From DSOI01 sp041394885 (lineage in GTDB: Bacteria; Acidobacteriota; Terriglobia; Bryobacterales; Bryobacteraceae), in the NCBI GenBank assembly GCA_041394885.1, contig JAWKHI010000008.1, forward strand, positions 124,001-188,000: DNA of 64,000 nt, given 5' to 3'. Within the stretch, counting starts at the first letter, position 1; every line of letters starts with the position of its first letter. Under the pieces are notes generated by a model. That model made no database searches. It worked only from the letters and a program-made list of their open reading frames with translations, and was not told the DNA's origin. The position numbers were made by a program, and so were the translations under genes. Shown here piece by piece: positions 16,447-25,562 of the stretch.

Positions 16447-17730
16447 ATGCGTGCCGCCTCTCTGGCCCCGCTTCGCTTCACTGCGCGCTCGTGCCGCCGG
16501 CTTGTCCCGTTCGCCGTAACGGCATTTTGCCTGGCGATCGGTCTCGCCGCCGCCGCGCCCGACGACCCCATCGCCCTCGGAACCAAGGCCCTCGAGGCGA
16601 ACGACTTTCCCGCCGCCGTCACGGAGTTCGAGAAGGCTGTTGCCGCCGACCCCAGAAACTACGCCGCCCAGTTTCACCTCGGCTTGGCGCACAGCCTCGC
16701 CGGCAACGCCGCCGCCGCGGAAACCGCCTACCGCGCCACGCTCGAACTGAAGCCCGATCTCTACGAGGCGCAACTGAATCTCGGCGTCGTGCTGCTCGGG
16801 GCCAAGCGGCCCGCCGAGGCCGCCGCGCTGCTGAAGGCCGCCGCCGGGAAGAAGCCTAAGGAATTCCGCCCTGTCTACTACTACGCCGAAGCTTTGTCGG
16901 ATTCCGGTGACGCCTCCGCGGAGGTGCAATACCGCGCGGCCTTGGAAATCGACCCGAAATCGGTGCCCGCGCGCGCGGGCCTTGGCCGCCTGCTGGCGCG
17001 CATCGGAAAGCGCGCCGAGGCGGAAGCGGAACTGAGGCTGGCCGGTGACCGCGACGGTTTGCTCGAACTCGCTGGCCGTTACGAAGAGGCCAAGGAACCG
17101 GAGCCCGCCATCGCCATCTATCAGAGCGTCGCCGCCACTCCAGGCGCATCCACCCCAGCCATCCATGAGAGGCTGGGCGGCCTTCTCCTCGAAAGCGGCA
17201 AGCCGGCCGAAGCCATCCCCCACCTGGAAGAGGCCGTCAAGGCGTCCGCCACAAGCGCCAATCGCTACGCGCTCGCCATCGCCTACCTGCGCGATAAACA
17301 GTTGGAGAAAGCGATGCCGGCCATGGAATCGGCTATCCAGGCGGACCCCGCCAATGCGGACCTCCGCCTCGCCTACGCGGGCCTGCTGCGCGACCAGCGC
17401 AACTTCACCGCCGCGGCGCAGCACTACTGGAAGGCGTCGCAACTGGCGCCCGATTCCAAACAGGCATGGACCGGATTAGCCACCATGTTGCTCTCTCTAG
17501 AAAACTATCCCCAGGCCGTAGCCGCATTCGACAAACTCGAATCGCTCGGAGATCCCAGCCCGGGAATCTATTTCCTTCGCGCCCTCGCGCTCGACAAAAC
17601 CCAGCAATACAAGCCCGCGCTCGGCAACTACGAGAAGTTTCTGGCGCTGAGCCAGGACAAGAATCCGGATGAAGAGTTCAAGGCGCGGCAACGAATCAAG
17701 GTGATCCGAAAGGAGTTGAGCAAACGATGA
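16447..17730 (+). CDS. Exported TPR-repeat protein
   Basis: About 427 residues from ATG 16447, the start that puts a basic segment and signal helix (SCRRLVPFAVTAFCLAIGLAAAAP) at the N-terminus; an ATG at 16423 adds eight residues. The rest is tandem TPRs: A-L-E-A-N-D-F-P-A-A-V-type units, YAAQFHLGLAHSLAGNAAAAE, LYEAQLNLGVVLLGAKRPAEA, then about seven more to the end. Likely a periplasmic scaffold. It starts a four-gene run; its stop overlaps the next ATG. Confidence 0.8.
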   Translation: MRAASLAPLRFTARSCRRLVPFAVTAFCLAIGLAAAAPDDPIALGTKALEANDFPAAVTEFEKAVAADPRNYAAQFHLGLAHSLAGNAAAAETAYRATLELKPDLYEAQLNLGVVLLGAKRPAEAAALLKAAAGKKPKEFRPVYYYAEALSDSGDASAEVQYRAALEIDPKSVPARAGLGRLLARIGKRAEAEAELRLAGDRDGLLELAGRYEEAKEPEPAIAIYQSVAATPGASTPAIHERLGGLLLESGKPAEAIPHLEEAVKASATSANRYALAIAYLRDKQLEKAMPAMESAIQADPANADLRLAYAGLLRDQRNFTAAAQHYWKASQLAPDSKQAWTGLATMLLSLENYPQAVAAFDKLESLGDPSPGIYFLRALALDKTQQYKPALGNYEKFLALSQDKNPDEEFKARQRIKVIRKELSKR

Positions 17731-18170
17731 AGGCTTCGACAGTAGCGGTTTTGGGCGGCTTGATCGGTGCGGCGATGGCGGTGGCGAGTCCCGATTTGGA
17801 AGCGGTGCGCGCCGAGCCTAACCTCGAGAAGCGATCCGAACTGGCCCTGAACAACGCTGGCGCGGCCCTCGACGCAGCCCGAAAAGCCTACGCCGAAGGA
17901 GATCGCCCGGCGCTGAAGGCCGCCTTTGAAGAAGCGATCGCCTCGCTCGACCTCTGCCAGGATTCGCTCGACGAATCCGGCCGCAACGCGCGGAAAAAAC
18001 CGAAATATTTCAAGAAGGCCGAGATCGGCGCTCGCAAATACCTCCGCCGCCTCGATAGCTTCCGCCTGGAGATGTCGGTGGATGACCGGCCCGCTATTCA
18101 GCCCGTTGTGGAACGGGCGCACAAACTGCAGGAAGATATTTTGCACGCCATCATGGGCAAAAAGAAGTGA
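17727..18170 (+). CDS. Exported small helical protein of TPR operon
   Basis: 147 residues; the ATG overlaps the TPR stop (ATGA). Signal peptide MKASTVAVLGGLIGAAMAVA, then an all-helical, charged body: ALNNAGAALDAARKAYAEGD, ALKAAFEEAIASLDLCQDSL, KYFKKAEIGARKYLRRLDSF. The helical 'D..RKAYAEGD..AL..A' rhythm suggests a TPR-related or helical-hairpin domain. The family is not recognised; its job probably depends on the TPR protein upstream. Confidence 0.65.
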   Translation: MKASTVAVLGGLIGAAMAVASPDLEAVRAEPNLEKRSELALNNAGAALDAARKAYAEGDRPALKAAFEEAIASLDLCQDSLDESGRNARKKPKYFKKAEIGARKYLRRLDSFRLEMSVDDRPAIQPVVERAHKLQEDILHAIMGKKK

Positions 18171-18180
18171 AGGTGACACC

Positions 18181-18882
18181 ATGACTCCGCAACCAGCCAG
18201 ATGGAAAGCCGCGCCCGCCGCGGCCATGATCCTGGCCGCCACCACGCTCGCGTTGGCGCCCTACGCAAACGTTCCCCTCCGCGCCCAGACAGGCAGGGAC
18301 TTTCTCACCGCTGACGAAGTGGACCAGATTCGCCTCACGGCGCTTGACCCCAATGCCCGGCTGAAGACCTACGCCACCTTCGCCCGCCTCCGCGTCGACA
18401 TGGTCGCCTCGCTCGCCAAGAGTAACAAGCCGGGTCAATCTGGCATCATTCACCAGACGCTCGAGGACTACACCAAGATCATCGAGGCCATCGACGTCGT
18501 GGCGGACGACGCACTGAAACGCGGCACCGAGATCGCGGAAGGCATGCAGGCCGTCGCCGATGCCGAGAAGGAAATGTTGAGCGCGCTGCAGAGCTTCGAG
18601 GAATCCAGCCCGAAAGACCTCACCCGGTACCGCTTCGCGCTCACCACCGCGATCGAGACCACCGAGGACAGCCTCGAACTTTCCCAGCAGGATCTGGCTG
18701 CGCGCAAGGCCGACGTCACCGGACGCGAGGCCGCTGACAAGAAAGCGCGCGAGGCCATGATGACGCCCGACGAGGTGAAGCTGCGGCGGACCGCGGAAAA
18801 GAAACAGGAGGAGACCGAGACCAAGCAAAAGCGCAAGGCGCCCACCCTCCGGCGCAAGGGCGAAACCGCGAAGCAGCCCTAG
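18181..18882 (+). CDS. Exported coiled-coil protein of TPR operon
   Basis: 233 residues from ATG 18181, ten bases after the previous stop; it could be read further upstream but only inside the preceding gene. N-terminal signal peptide (PAAAMILAATTLALAPYAN...). The mature part starts FLTADEVDQIRLTALDPNARL, is helical with coiled-coil potential (EIAEGMQAVADAEKEMLSALQSFE) and ends in a Lys/Glu-rich tail (RTAEKKQEETETKQKRK). Function unknown; a periplasmic partner of the TPR protein is likely from position. Confidence 0.65.
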   Translation: MTPQPARWKAAPAAAMILAATTLALAPYANVPLRAQTGRDFLTADEVDQIRLTALDPNARLKTYATFARLRVDMVASLAKSNKPGQSGIIHQTLEDYTKIIEAIDVVADDALKRGTEIAEGMQAVADAEKEMLSALQSFEESSPKDLTRYRFALTTAIETTEDSLELSQQDLAARKADVTGREAADKKAREAMMTPDEVKLRRTAEKKQEETETKQKRKAPTLRRKGETAKQP

Positions 18883-18891
18883 AATTGAACT

Positions 18892-19791
18892 ATGACCCGT
18901 CGAACTTGGTTGGCGGCCGCAGCGGCCATGGCGTGGCGTCCCCGCGGGCTTCCCGGCCAGGACAGCCGTGACCTCGGCGTCGTTTACTCCGGGAATCCGG
19001 TCCGCGTAGTCGCCTTCGGCGATTTCGGCTACGATGGCTCCGGCTCCGGACTCAATGCCGTCTCGAACGCCGTTCAAGCGCGCCACCGGGACAAGCCTTA
19101 CCAGTTCGGGCTCACCCTCGGTGACAACTTCTATCCGCGCGGAGTCTCGAGCACCAGGGACCGCAAGTGGAGCGAAGTATGGGAAGCCGGCTACGGCCCA
19201 CTCCGCATCCCCTTCTACGCCACTCTCGGCAATCATGACTACATGGGCAACGAACAAGCCCAAGTCGATTACACGAAACAAAGCCCATCCTGGCGGATGC
19301 CCTACCGTTACTACACTTTCGGAGCCGGACCGGTTCGTTTCTTCGCCTTGGACACCGACGAAGGAACCGCCAAGCACTGGTTCTTCCAATCAGCATGGTC
19401 GTCCGGGCAAGCCGAGTGGCTCGATCGGGAACTCGCCAAATACCAGGACGCTCGCTGGAAGGTCGTCTACGGGCATCATCCGATCTTCTCCGATGGCCAT
19501 CACGGAGACGAGAAGCGTCTCCGCAAGAAACTGCTGCCGATCCTCGAAAAGCACCGCATCGACCTGTACGTCTCTGGTCATGAGCATGATCTGCAACATC
19601 ACGCCCATAACGGCATCGACTTTGTAATCGCCGGCGGAGGAGGTAAGGATACGCGCTCGGTGACCGCCAAACGGGCCAAGTACGCCGAAGGCCGGCACGG
19701 CTTTCTCGAACTCGAGATCACCGCCTCGAAACTCGCCGCGCGCCTGCTCGGTCTACAGGGAGAGATTCTGTACGAGATCGCCCGGCCTTAG
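18892..19791 (+). CDS. Tat-exported metallophosphoesterase (purple acid phosphatase-like)
   Basis: 299 residues. The N-terminus MTRRTWLAAAAAMAW fits a twin-arginine signal. Calcineurin-like metal motifs appear in order: VAFGDFGYDG (first Asp), LTLGDNFYPRG (GDxx), ATLGNHDYMGN (GNHD), VVYGHHPIFSDG (GHH) and LYVSGHEHDLQHH (GHxH). The spacing and the FxDFGxxG/GDNFY combination match tartrate-resistant acid phosphatase (ACP5-like) proteins. A periplasmic phosphomonoesterase, last in the TPR operon. Confidence 0.88.
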   Translation: MTRRTWLAAAAAMAWRPRGLPGQDSRDLGVVYSGNPVRVVAFGDFGYDGSGSGLNAVSNAVQARHRDKPYQFGLTLGDNFYPRGVSSTRDRKWSEVWEAGYGPLRIPFYATLGNHDYMGNEQAQVDYTKQSPSWRMPYRYYTFGAGPVRFFALDTDEGTAKHWFFQSAWSSGQAEWLDRELAKYQDARWKVVYGHHPIFSDGHHGDEKRLRKKLLPILEKHRIDLYVSGHEHDLQHHAHNGIDFVIAGGGGKDTRSVTAKRAKYAEGRHGFLELEITASKLAARLLGLQGEILYEIARP

Positions 19792-19908
19792 TTCGGCAGC
19801 CCGTCGCAAGAGCCGCACTGCAAGCGCGCAAACGAGTTTTTCACTGGTTGGGGTGTTGGCGCGAGCATGGGCCTGACGTGCGCCACTCGGCTGAGGGTGA
19901 ATTCTACG

Positions 19909-20256
19909 CTACCGCGTCTTGTCGTCCCGCACGAACTCATACCGCTCGAGTGTGGCGGCTACATTGAACGGCCGATCCTGCGCCTGCGCCGTGCGTCCTT
20001 CGCGGGACTCGGCGCGGATGATCGTTCCCACGCAATGCAGGCGCGTTCCCTTCGGATCACGCCCGGTGGGCAGCGTCAAAAAGTACTCGATCGGCTCACC
20101 AACCGAAAGCTGCGATTCAGAGCTGAACAGGACTCCGCCCGAGCTGACATTGCGCGTCTCGGTCGTCTTGCCTAACCGCGAAGAGCCGGAGCGAACCAGT
20201 TCGATGGGCAATCGCAATTCAAACCGCTGGTTCCGGCGCTGATCTGTTTGCAACAT
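19909..20256 (-). CDS. PilZ domain protein (c-di-GMP binding)
   Basis: 115 residues from ATG 20256; upstream in-frame codons look non-coding. The c-di-GMP signature is present: QRRNQRFELRLPIELV (RxxxR) and TRNVSSGGVLFSSE (N-x-S-x-x-G). The rest is the PilZ beta-barrel (GEPIEYFLTLPTG..., TIIRAESR). A single-domain PilZ protein, likely a second-messenger-responsive adaptor. It converges with the phosphoesterase gene. Confidence 0.85.
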   Translation of the reverse strand: MLQTDQRRNQRFELRLPIELVRSGSSRLGKTTETRNVSSGGVLFSSESQLSVGEPIEYFLTLPTGRDPKGTRLHCVGTIIRAESREGRTAQAQDRPFNVAATLERYEFVRDDKTR

Positions 20257-20370
20257 TACAACATTAACTCTAAGGCCTTCAGCTAATAAGGTCAATAGCG
20301 GGAGGTGCTGAAGTTGCGCCCCAAGTTCTGGTACCGCAAGACCTCGTAACCCCAAGAGAGGGTGGCTCTT

Positions 20371-20532
20371 TCACCGGATTTCCTCCACTCTTTCGAGGGT
20401 ATAGAGGGTAGCGCCAGTGGGGGTACCCACGCGGGTGGCTTGCACACGCAGAAGGAGCCACTGTTCCCGCCGGTCAGACCATACCCGCGATAGCCGATCA
20501 ATCGTTTCCGGTTCGTCGTTGAAGTCACTCAT
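20371..20532 (-). CDS. Small ORF, 53 residues, upstream of PilZ gene
   Basis: ATG 20532 to TGA 20371, beginning MSDFNDEPETIDRLSRVWSD and continuing with WLLLRVQATRV and YTLERVEEIR. It has an acidic N-terminus, strong polarity and a two-helix appearance, unlike a random frame. No recognised family. Lies in the 0.4-kb space between pilZ and the PGPGW gene. Confidence 0.35.
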   Translation of the reverse strand: MSDFNDEPETIDRLSRVWSDRREQWLLLRVQATRVGTPTGATLYTLERVEEIR

Positions 20533-20673
20533 GGCTCCGAGTTTCCGTGAACGGACCACCCCGCAAGCAAAATCGATTCCCCGAATCGTTTGAAATCACG
20601 GCTCATATTTTTTTTGACGTGCAGGAAATCGTCCTCCCTCCCCAAGCGACGCTATGATGGAAGAGGTTGGTCT

Positions 20674-20910
20674 GTGATCCGCAAGGGACTTAGAATCGCT
20701 GGTGGCGCGGCGCTGGTCTTGATCGGCGTGGCCGGCCTTCTATTGCCGGTGATGCCAGGATGGGTATTCTTGATTCCTGGTCTCGTCATCCTCTCCGAGT
20801 ACTTCCCGCCCATCAAACGCCTCCTCAATTGGGCCAAGGCCAAAGCCACGGGAAAATCGGGCGCCACGGGCGGCGTCGGAAGCGTCAACGATACCCCAGG
20901 GAATGGGTAG
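20674..20910 (+). CDS. PGPGW-type small transmembrane protein
   Basis: 78 residues from GTG 20674 (start chosen because the residues before it are Ser/Arg-rich and non-membrane). Two hydrophobic stretches flank the family core: RIAGGAALVLIGVAGLLLPV, then MPGWVFLIPGLVILSEYFP (PGW...PG), then a basic helix (PIKRLLNWAKAKATGK). This matches the PGPGW family of putative membrane proteins; function unknown. Confidence 0.7.
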   Translation: MIRKGLRIAGGAALVLIGVAGLLLPVMPGWVFLIPGLVILSEYFPPIKRLLNWAKAKATGKSGATGGVGSVNDTPGNG

Positions 20911-21052
20911 CCCGCGGCTCGCGATCCTACATATAGCCTCGCTCGTTTGCTCCTCTACATTTGGAAAGTCATTTGGATGGTTAGGCTTGACTCGTGGGCT
21001 CGATTCAGTACAATTGGTGTTCGAGGGTTGCCGGAAACGCACCGGGTCAATT

Positions 21053-21583
21053 ATGTTCAAAACAAAAAGAAGGCGTCCTGAACCTGCCACGCCTGAGCCA
21101 TTCACGACGGACGCGTCGTGGTCGTCCACCGAAGTAGCCAAGCTCGGTGGGGTGAGTCTCCGCCAGCTCCAGTGGTGGGACGAGCAGAAAGTCGTCTCCC
21201 CACGCCACGAAGGCCATCGCCGCGTCTATTCGGCCGCCGAAGTGGTGGAGATCGCCGTAATCGCGGAGCTACGCCGCAAGGGATTTTCCCTCCAAAAGAT
21301 CCGCCGCGTGGTCCGGTACCTTCAACGCGAAATGGGCAAACGCCTGGCCGAAGTCCTTTCGGGCGAATCGGAGATGCATCTGCTCACCGACGGGAAGGCG
21401 ATCATGCTCGAGGACAGCGAACACCGCGTGGTGGACGTGCTCAAGAACGCTCGCCAAGCCATGTTCCTGGTGTGCGTGAGTGACCAGGCACGGCGGATCA
21501 CACAACTCCAGCGCAAGCCTGTCCGGCGTGAGACGGCCGCGCCCACCACTGCCACCCGGCGCCTGAAGGCATCCGGCCAATAG
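21053..21583 (+). CDS. MerR-family transcriptional regulator
   Basis: 176 residues from ATG 21053; the longer frame upstream is poor. The winged helix-turn-helix is WSSTEVAKLGGVSLRQLQWWDEQKVVSPRHEGHRRVYSAAEVVEIAVIAELRRKGFSLQKIRRVVRYL. In place of a coiled-coil plus metal site there is a short C-terminal region (SEMHLLTDGKAIMLEDSEHRVVDVLKNARQ) and a basic tail. It lacks the Cys residues of metal-sensing MerRs. The ligand and targets are unknown; no divergent target gene is adjacent. Confidence 0.85.
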   Translation: MFKTKRRRPEPATPEPFTTDASWSSTEVAKLGGVSLRQLQWWDEQKVVSPRHEGHRRVYSAAEVVEIAVIAELRRKGFSLQKIRRVVRYLQREMGKRLAEVLSGESEMHLLTDGKAIMLEDSEHRVVDVLKNARQAMFLVCVSDQARRITQLQRKPVRRETAAPTTATRRLKASGQ

Positions 21584-21607
21584 ATCCGGTTCGCCGCCAC
21601 ATTGTCT

Positions 21608-21643
21608 GCCTGGCCGGACAAGGTGTCCGCCCCTCGACCAGGC
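21608..21643 (+). terminator. Hairpin downstream of merR, possible terminator
   Basis: Outer arms GCCTGG (21608-21613) and CCAGGC (21638-21643) enclose a perfect inner hairpin, CGGACA (21615-21620), AGG, TGTCCG (21624-21629). No clear U-tract follows, so a factor-independent terminator is uncertain. It separates merR from the protease gene. Confidence 0.35.
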
Positions 21644-21709
21644 GCCGGCAGCTAATTCCCTCATTCCAGACCTCGACCGGAACGGTTTTTCGCGTGCCTA
21701 TTAACGGGC

Positions 21710-23440
21710 GTGTACTGGAAACATCACTTCACAGCCATCGCCGCCCTGCTCGCGGTCAGCACGGCCTGGGCGGATCCCAAGAAACTCTCGGAAGATCTGG
21801 ATAAGGCCGACAACAAGGCGCAGGTGGACGTAATCGTCCGCTATAAGAATGCGCCCGGCTCGGCCCAAGCCGCCAAGGCGCAAGGCGAAGGCGCCCAACA
21901 GCGCCGGGTCCTTTCCAGGATCAAGGCGGCCAGCTATTCAATGACCGCCGCCGCCGCCAAGCGCCTCGCCAAAGACGCCGACGTCGCCTACGTCGCCATC
22001 GATCGTCCCGTCCGTGCCAGCGCCATCGATTTCGGCAAGAAATCCACCGCCGCCTCAATCGCCCACTCCCAGGGCTGGACCGGAACCGCCATCGGCGTCG
22101 CCGTCATCGATAGCGGCGTGTCGGCGCACGCGGACCTGGGAACGCGAGTCGTCTATTCGGAGAGCTTCGTCGGGGGAGCAGCCACCGACGGTTATGGACA
22201 CGGTACCCATGTTGCCGGAATCGTCGCCGGCAACGGCGCCAAGTCCACTGGCGGCAACTACAACGAGACCATCGTCGGCGTCGGTCCCACCGTCAACATC
22301 ATCAATCTCAAAGTGCTCGACAACACCGGCGCCGGCAGTGACAGCAGCGTCATCGCCGCCATCGAACGGGCGATCGAACTGAAGAACAACTACAATATCC
22401 GCATCCTCAACCTGTCACTGGGGCGGCCGGTCTTCGAAAGCTTCAAGGACGACCCACTCTGCCAGGCGGTTGAGGAAGCGTGGCACGCTGGCATCGTCGT
22501 CGTCACCGCCGCCGGCAACCAGGGAGGCAACTACTCCTTCGGCACCCAAGGCTACGGGATGATCGCGTCTCCCGGCAATGACCCGTTCGTCATCACCGTC
22601 GGCGCAATCAAGTCCGAAGGCACCGCCACCAAGGCCGATGACCTGATGGCGGTCTACAGCTCCAAGGGCCCCACCGCCATCGACCACATCGTGAAGCCCG
22701 ACATCATGGCTCCGGGCAACCGCATGGTGGCCCCGCGCGCGCCGAACAACTACCTGGCCAACAACTACCCTTCGTCCCTCATTCCGGTAACCTCATACGC
22801 GAAATCCGGTTTTGGCAACTCCAACGACTATTTCCAACTGAGCGGCACCAGCATGGCCACCCCGGCCGTCTCAGCCGCCGTCGCCCTCATGCTCCAGAAG
22901 CAGCCCTCGCTCACCCCCGATCAAGTGAAGGCCCGCCTGATGCGCACCGCCTGGAAAGGCCTGCCCGCGAGCGTCTCCTGGACCGATCCGGCCACCTGCT
23001 TCACCTACACCGTCACCAAAGACCTCTTCAGCACCGGCTCCGGCGTCCTCGACGTCGACGCCGCTCTCGCCGACACCTACCTCGCCACCGGCGCCGCGCT
23101 CTCGCCGCGCGTCTATGTCGACAGCCAAGGCCAGGTCCGCCTGGACTGGAATAGCGTCTCCGGCTACAACGTCGTCTGGGGCACCAATGTGGTCTGGGGC
23201 ACCAACGTCGTCTGGGGAACTAACGTGGTTTGGGGCACCAACGTCGTGTGGGGCACCAACGTGGTTTGGGGCACTTCGATGCTTTCGGGCTACAACGTCG
23301 TCTGGGGTACTTCTTCTCCTTGGGCCACCTCGAACGGCCCCTCCGCCAACAACGTCGGTGGTCTATCCGTTCTAGCCGGGGGCGAAACCACAGACGCCTC
23401 GCTCATGGTCTGCTTCGGCGGCGGGCTCCCGACCATGTAA
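21710..23440 (+). CDS. Subtilisin-family (S8) serine protease with C-terminal NVVWGT repeats
   Basis: 576 residues, GTG start. A signal peptide (HHFTAIAALLAVSTAWA) is followed by an I9-like inhibitor propeptide (AQVDVIVRYKNAPG ... AYVAIDRPV). The catalytic domain carries Asp in GVAVIDSGVS, His in GYGHGTHVAG and Ser in LSGTSMATPA, with the oxyanion Asn in VVTAAGNQGG. Beyond the catalytic domain is a ~100-residue tail with six tandem NVVWGT hexamers and a seventh after SMLSGY. Such VVWG-repeat tails occur on acidobacterial subtilases; the role is unknown, perhaps surface attachment or a beta-solenoid. Confidence 0.93.
   Translation: MYWKHHFTAIAALLAVSTAWADPKKLSEDLDKADNKAQVDVIVRYKNAPGSAQAAKAQGEGAQQRRVLSRIKAASYSMTAAAAKRLAKDADVAYVAIDRPVRASAIDFGKKSTAASIAHSQGWTGTAIGVAVIDSGVSAHADLGTRVVYSESFVGGAATDGYGHGTHVAGIVAGNGAKSTGGNYNETIVGVGPTVNIINLKVLDNTGAGSDSSVIAAIERAIELKNNYNIRILNLSLGRPVFESFKDDPLCQAVEEAWHAGIVVVTAAGNQGGNYSFGTQGYGMIASPGNDPFVITVGAIKSEGTATKADDLMAVYSSKGPTAIDHIVKPDIMAPGNRMVAPRAPNNYLANNYPSSLIPVTSYAKSGFGNSNDYFQLSGTSMATPAVSAAVALMLQKQPSLTPDQVKARLMRTAWKGLPASVSWTDPATCFTYTVTKDLFSTGSGVLDVDAALADTYLATGAALSPRVYVDSQGQVRLDWNSVSGYNVVWGTNVVWGTNVVWGTNVVWGTNVVWGTNVVWGTSMLSGYNVVWGTSSPWATSNGPSANNVGGLSVLAGGETTDASLMVCFGGGLPTM
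23168..23311 (+). repeat. 18-bp tandem repeats encoding NVVWGT
   Basis: Six head-to-tail 18-bp units (23168-23275) encode NVVWGT. An 18-bp spacer (23276-23293, SMLSGY) is followed by a seventh unit (23294-23311). Units differ only at synonymous positions (gtc/gtg, ggc/gga/ggg, acc/act), so the protein repeat is being kept while the DNA drifts. Copy number could vary by slippage. Confidence 0.95.
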
Positions 23441-23457
23441 ACACCGGCACCGGCAAC

Positions 23458-25536
23458 CTACGGCAGAACCACCAGCGGTGTCCGGCGGAATGCGAATCGT
23501 TTGCCAGCTTCATCCACCACGTTGATCTGGCAGACGTATTCGCCGGGCGCGAGATTCGCCAACGGCACGTCGAGCTCCACCGGCAGCCCAACCCGGTTGC
23601 GGTCAGCCGCCGCCGTCAACCGGTACGGTTCGGTCTCGAATGTCTTCACCTTCCCCCGGAATAGGCTCACCGTCGCGGCGAGACTCGGCGACTTCGACAC
23701 TGGATCCGTCGCCGCGTCGTAGGCCTCCACATACACATACAGTTCCTGGTTCCGCCGCACCACGCGATGGATGCTCGGGATCAGCTTCTTCCCGTTCTGC
23801 ACCAGCGGATGCTGCTTCATCGCCTTCCGGTCCCGCTTCGATGCTCCCCCCACCGCTGCCTCCACCGGCTCACGCTGGTTGGCCCAAACCACCGAGCTCA
23901 GGCGCAGATAGTCGGTCTTGGCGTCCAGATCGGGAACCGTGAACCGCGTCTCGAACGTTCCCATCCGCCCGGTCTCGTTTTCCCGCGCCAAAAACTTCAG
24001 CGTGTAGTCGCCGGGCGGCAGGGTGAACGCGGTGTCGTACTGCAGGTGCCGCGTTCCAATCTGCGCTGCGTTCTCGCCGGTGAGCTTCACCTCGATGAAG
24101 TCGCGCACGTTGCCCGCCAGCGCTCCGCCCGTTTCCCGCACTTGCCCGATAAAGTCCAGCCGCGCTTCTTCGTGCTTCCGTTTACGGGCGAGCTCGATGG
24201 TCGACCCCGGGATCTTCACAGACACCGGCACGATGTAGCGGCCCTTCCCGCGCCGGAAGTAGTTCACCTCGAGAGCGAGCGGCAGGTCTGTAATCGGATC
24301 GCCGAGCAGCAGCGCCTCTTCGAGTTGCCGCTCCTTGTCCGACGACGTGAACTGCTTGAACTGCTTGGGCGCGAAATACCCGGACCGGTAGTCGATCTTC
24401 GCCTTCGGATCGCTCGTTAGCCGGACCTTGATGCGCCGGTACTTGCCATCTTCGGCTGGATTGGTACTGTAGTAGCCGAGCACATAATAGCTCGAGATAT
24501 CCTGCTGCGCCTGCACGATGCCGAGCGCCAGATCGTTGTTGTCGAGAAAGGATTTCCCACCCGTGTCGGCCGCCAGCGTCTCCAGCGTCTCCTGCTGGTT
24601 GTTGAATTGCTGCTGCCGCTGACGCTGCGCTCCGCCCGAGTACATGCTGTTGCCGCGCGTCGAGCCCCGGCGCGAATCCCCGCCCGGCGCCTCGGCTACC
24701 AGCCCGCGCGCATCCACCGGATAGAACGCCACGTTCGCCCGGATGGCCGCGTTCACCGTTGACCGCAACTGCGACTCGTTGTCGCTGCCGGACTTTCCGA
24801 TGCCGCTCGAAAAATAGACGAACGCCTTCTTCTCCGGCAGCGTCTGCAGCATCTTCACCGCCGTCTCGAGCGCTCCCAGCTTGCGGTCTGTGTTGAAGAT
24901 GTTGAACTCGGTGTCGTCGGCCGTGAAAGCGGCGCCGGTGTCTTCGCCGTTCTCCGTTTCACCGGCCTCTCCCTCGATGGCGAGTTCCGCCGTTTCCCCC
25001 GGCCGGAATGCCCGAATCACCGAAAGCAGCGTTTCCCGGTCTTCGGTGAAATCCTGCAGCACGCTCAGCTTGGTGGAGAACGCCATGATCGCCACCAGAT
25101 CGGCCTCGGTCATGTTGTCGCTCAAGAACTTCTCCGCCGATCGTTGCGCGCGAATCTGCTCGGCCGTCTCCATGGAAGAGAAGTCGAAGAACAACACCAT
25201 GAGCCGCTTGTCCTTGTACCGGATCTGCCCCTGCGGCGACGGTGTGATGTCGCGCTTGCGCTCGAGCGGAGCCCCGGGAGCCGCGGCCGGCGCTGGCGGA
25301 AGCGGCGCCGCATCCGATACCAGCCGCTGATACTCGAACACCGATATCGTCTGCGGCTTCCCGTCCTCAGTGATCTCGAAGGATGTGCGCGGCAGGTTTT
25401 CGAGCGGCTTGCCGGCTCCGTCTTTCACCTCCACGTTCACGATCACGAGCTTCGTGGTGACCGAGATCTTGAAGTCTCCCGCCGGCTGCTGCGCCAGCAA
25501 GGCGGTCGCGGCGAATAGGGCAATCCAGTTTTTCAT
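23458..25536 (-). CDS. VWFA-related protein of acidobacterial type (exported VWA domain)
   Basis: 692 residues with signal peptide MKNWIALFAATALLAQQPA. An N-terminal beta domain follows (KISVTTKLVIVNVEVKDGAGK...FEITEDGKPQTISVF), the typical front of the VWFA-related acidobacterial domain. Then the VWA domain: LMVLFFDFSSM (MIDAS DxSxS variant, D-F-S-S), IMAFSTKLSVLQDFTED, FVYFSSGIGKSGSDNESQ. A C-terminal beta-sandwich ends in EYVCQINVVDEAGKRF. The gene starts 26 bases after the stop of the TonB-receptor gene, so they are co-transcribed. Probably an extracytoplasmic protein-interaction protein; partner unknown. Confidence 0.9.
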   Translation of the reverse strand: MKNWIALFAATALLAQQPAGDFKISVTTKLVIVNVEVKDGAGKPLENLPRTSFEITEDGKPQTISVFEYQRLVSDAAPLPPAPAAAPGAPLERKRDITPSPQGQIRYKDKRLMVLFFDFSSMETAEQIRAQRSAEKFLSDNMTEADLVAIMAFSTKLSVLQDFTEDRETLLSVIRAFRPGETAELAIEGEAGETENGEDTGAAFTADDTEFNIFNTDRKLGALETAVKMLQTLPEKKAFVYFSSGIGKSGSDNESQLRSTVNAAIRANVAFYPVDARGLVAEAPGGDSRRGSTRGNSMYSGGAQRQRQQQFNNQQETLETLAADTGGKSFLDNNDLALGIVQAQQDISSYYVLGYYSTNPAEDGKYRRIKVRLTSDPKAKIDYRSGYFAPKQFKQFTSSDKERQLEEALLLGDPITDLPLALEVNYFRRGKGRYIVPVSVKIPGSTIELARKRKHEEARLDFIGQVRETGGALAGNVRDFIEVKLTGENAAQIGTRHLQYDTAFTLPPGDYTLKFLARENETGRMGTFETRFTVPDLDAKTDYLRLSSVVWANQREPVEAAVGGASKRDRKAMKQHPLVQNGKKLIPSIHRVVRRNQELYVYVEAYDAATDPVSKSPSLAATVSLFRGKVKTFETEPYRLTAAADRNRVGLPVELDVPLANLAPGEYVCQINVVDEAGKRFAFRRTPLVVLP

Positions 25537-25562
25537 CGAATCTTATTCCTGAACCCGCACAC

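Noticed and set aside
20903..21052. 50-residue N-terminal extension of the MerR protein
   Set aside because: Non-conserved composition before the HTH; ATG 21053 gives the usual MerR start.
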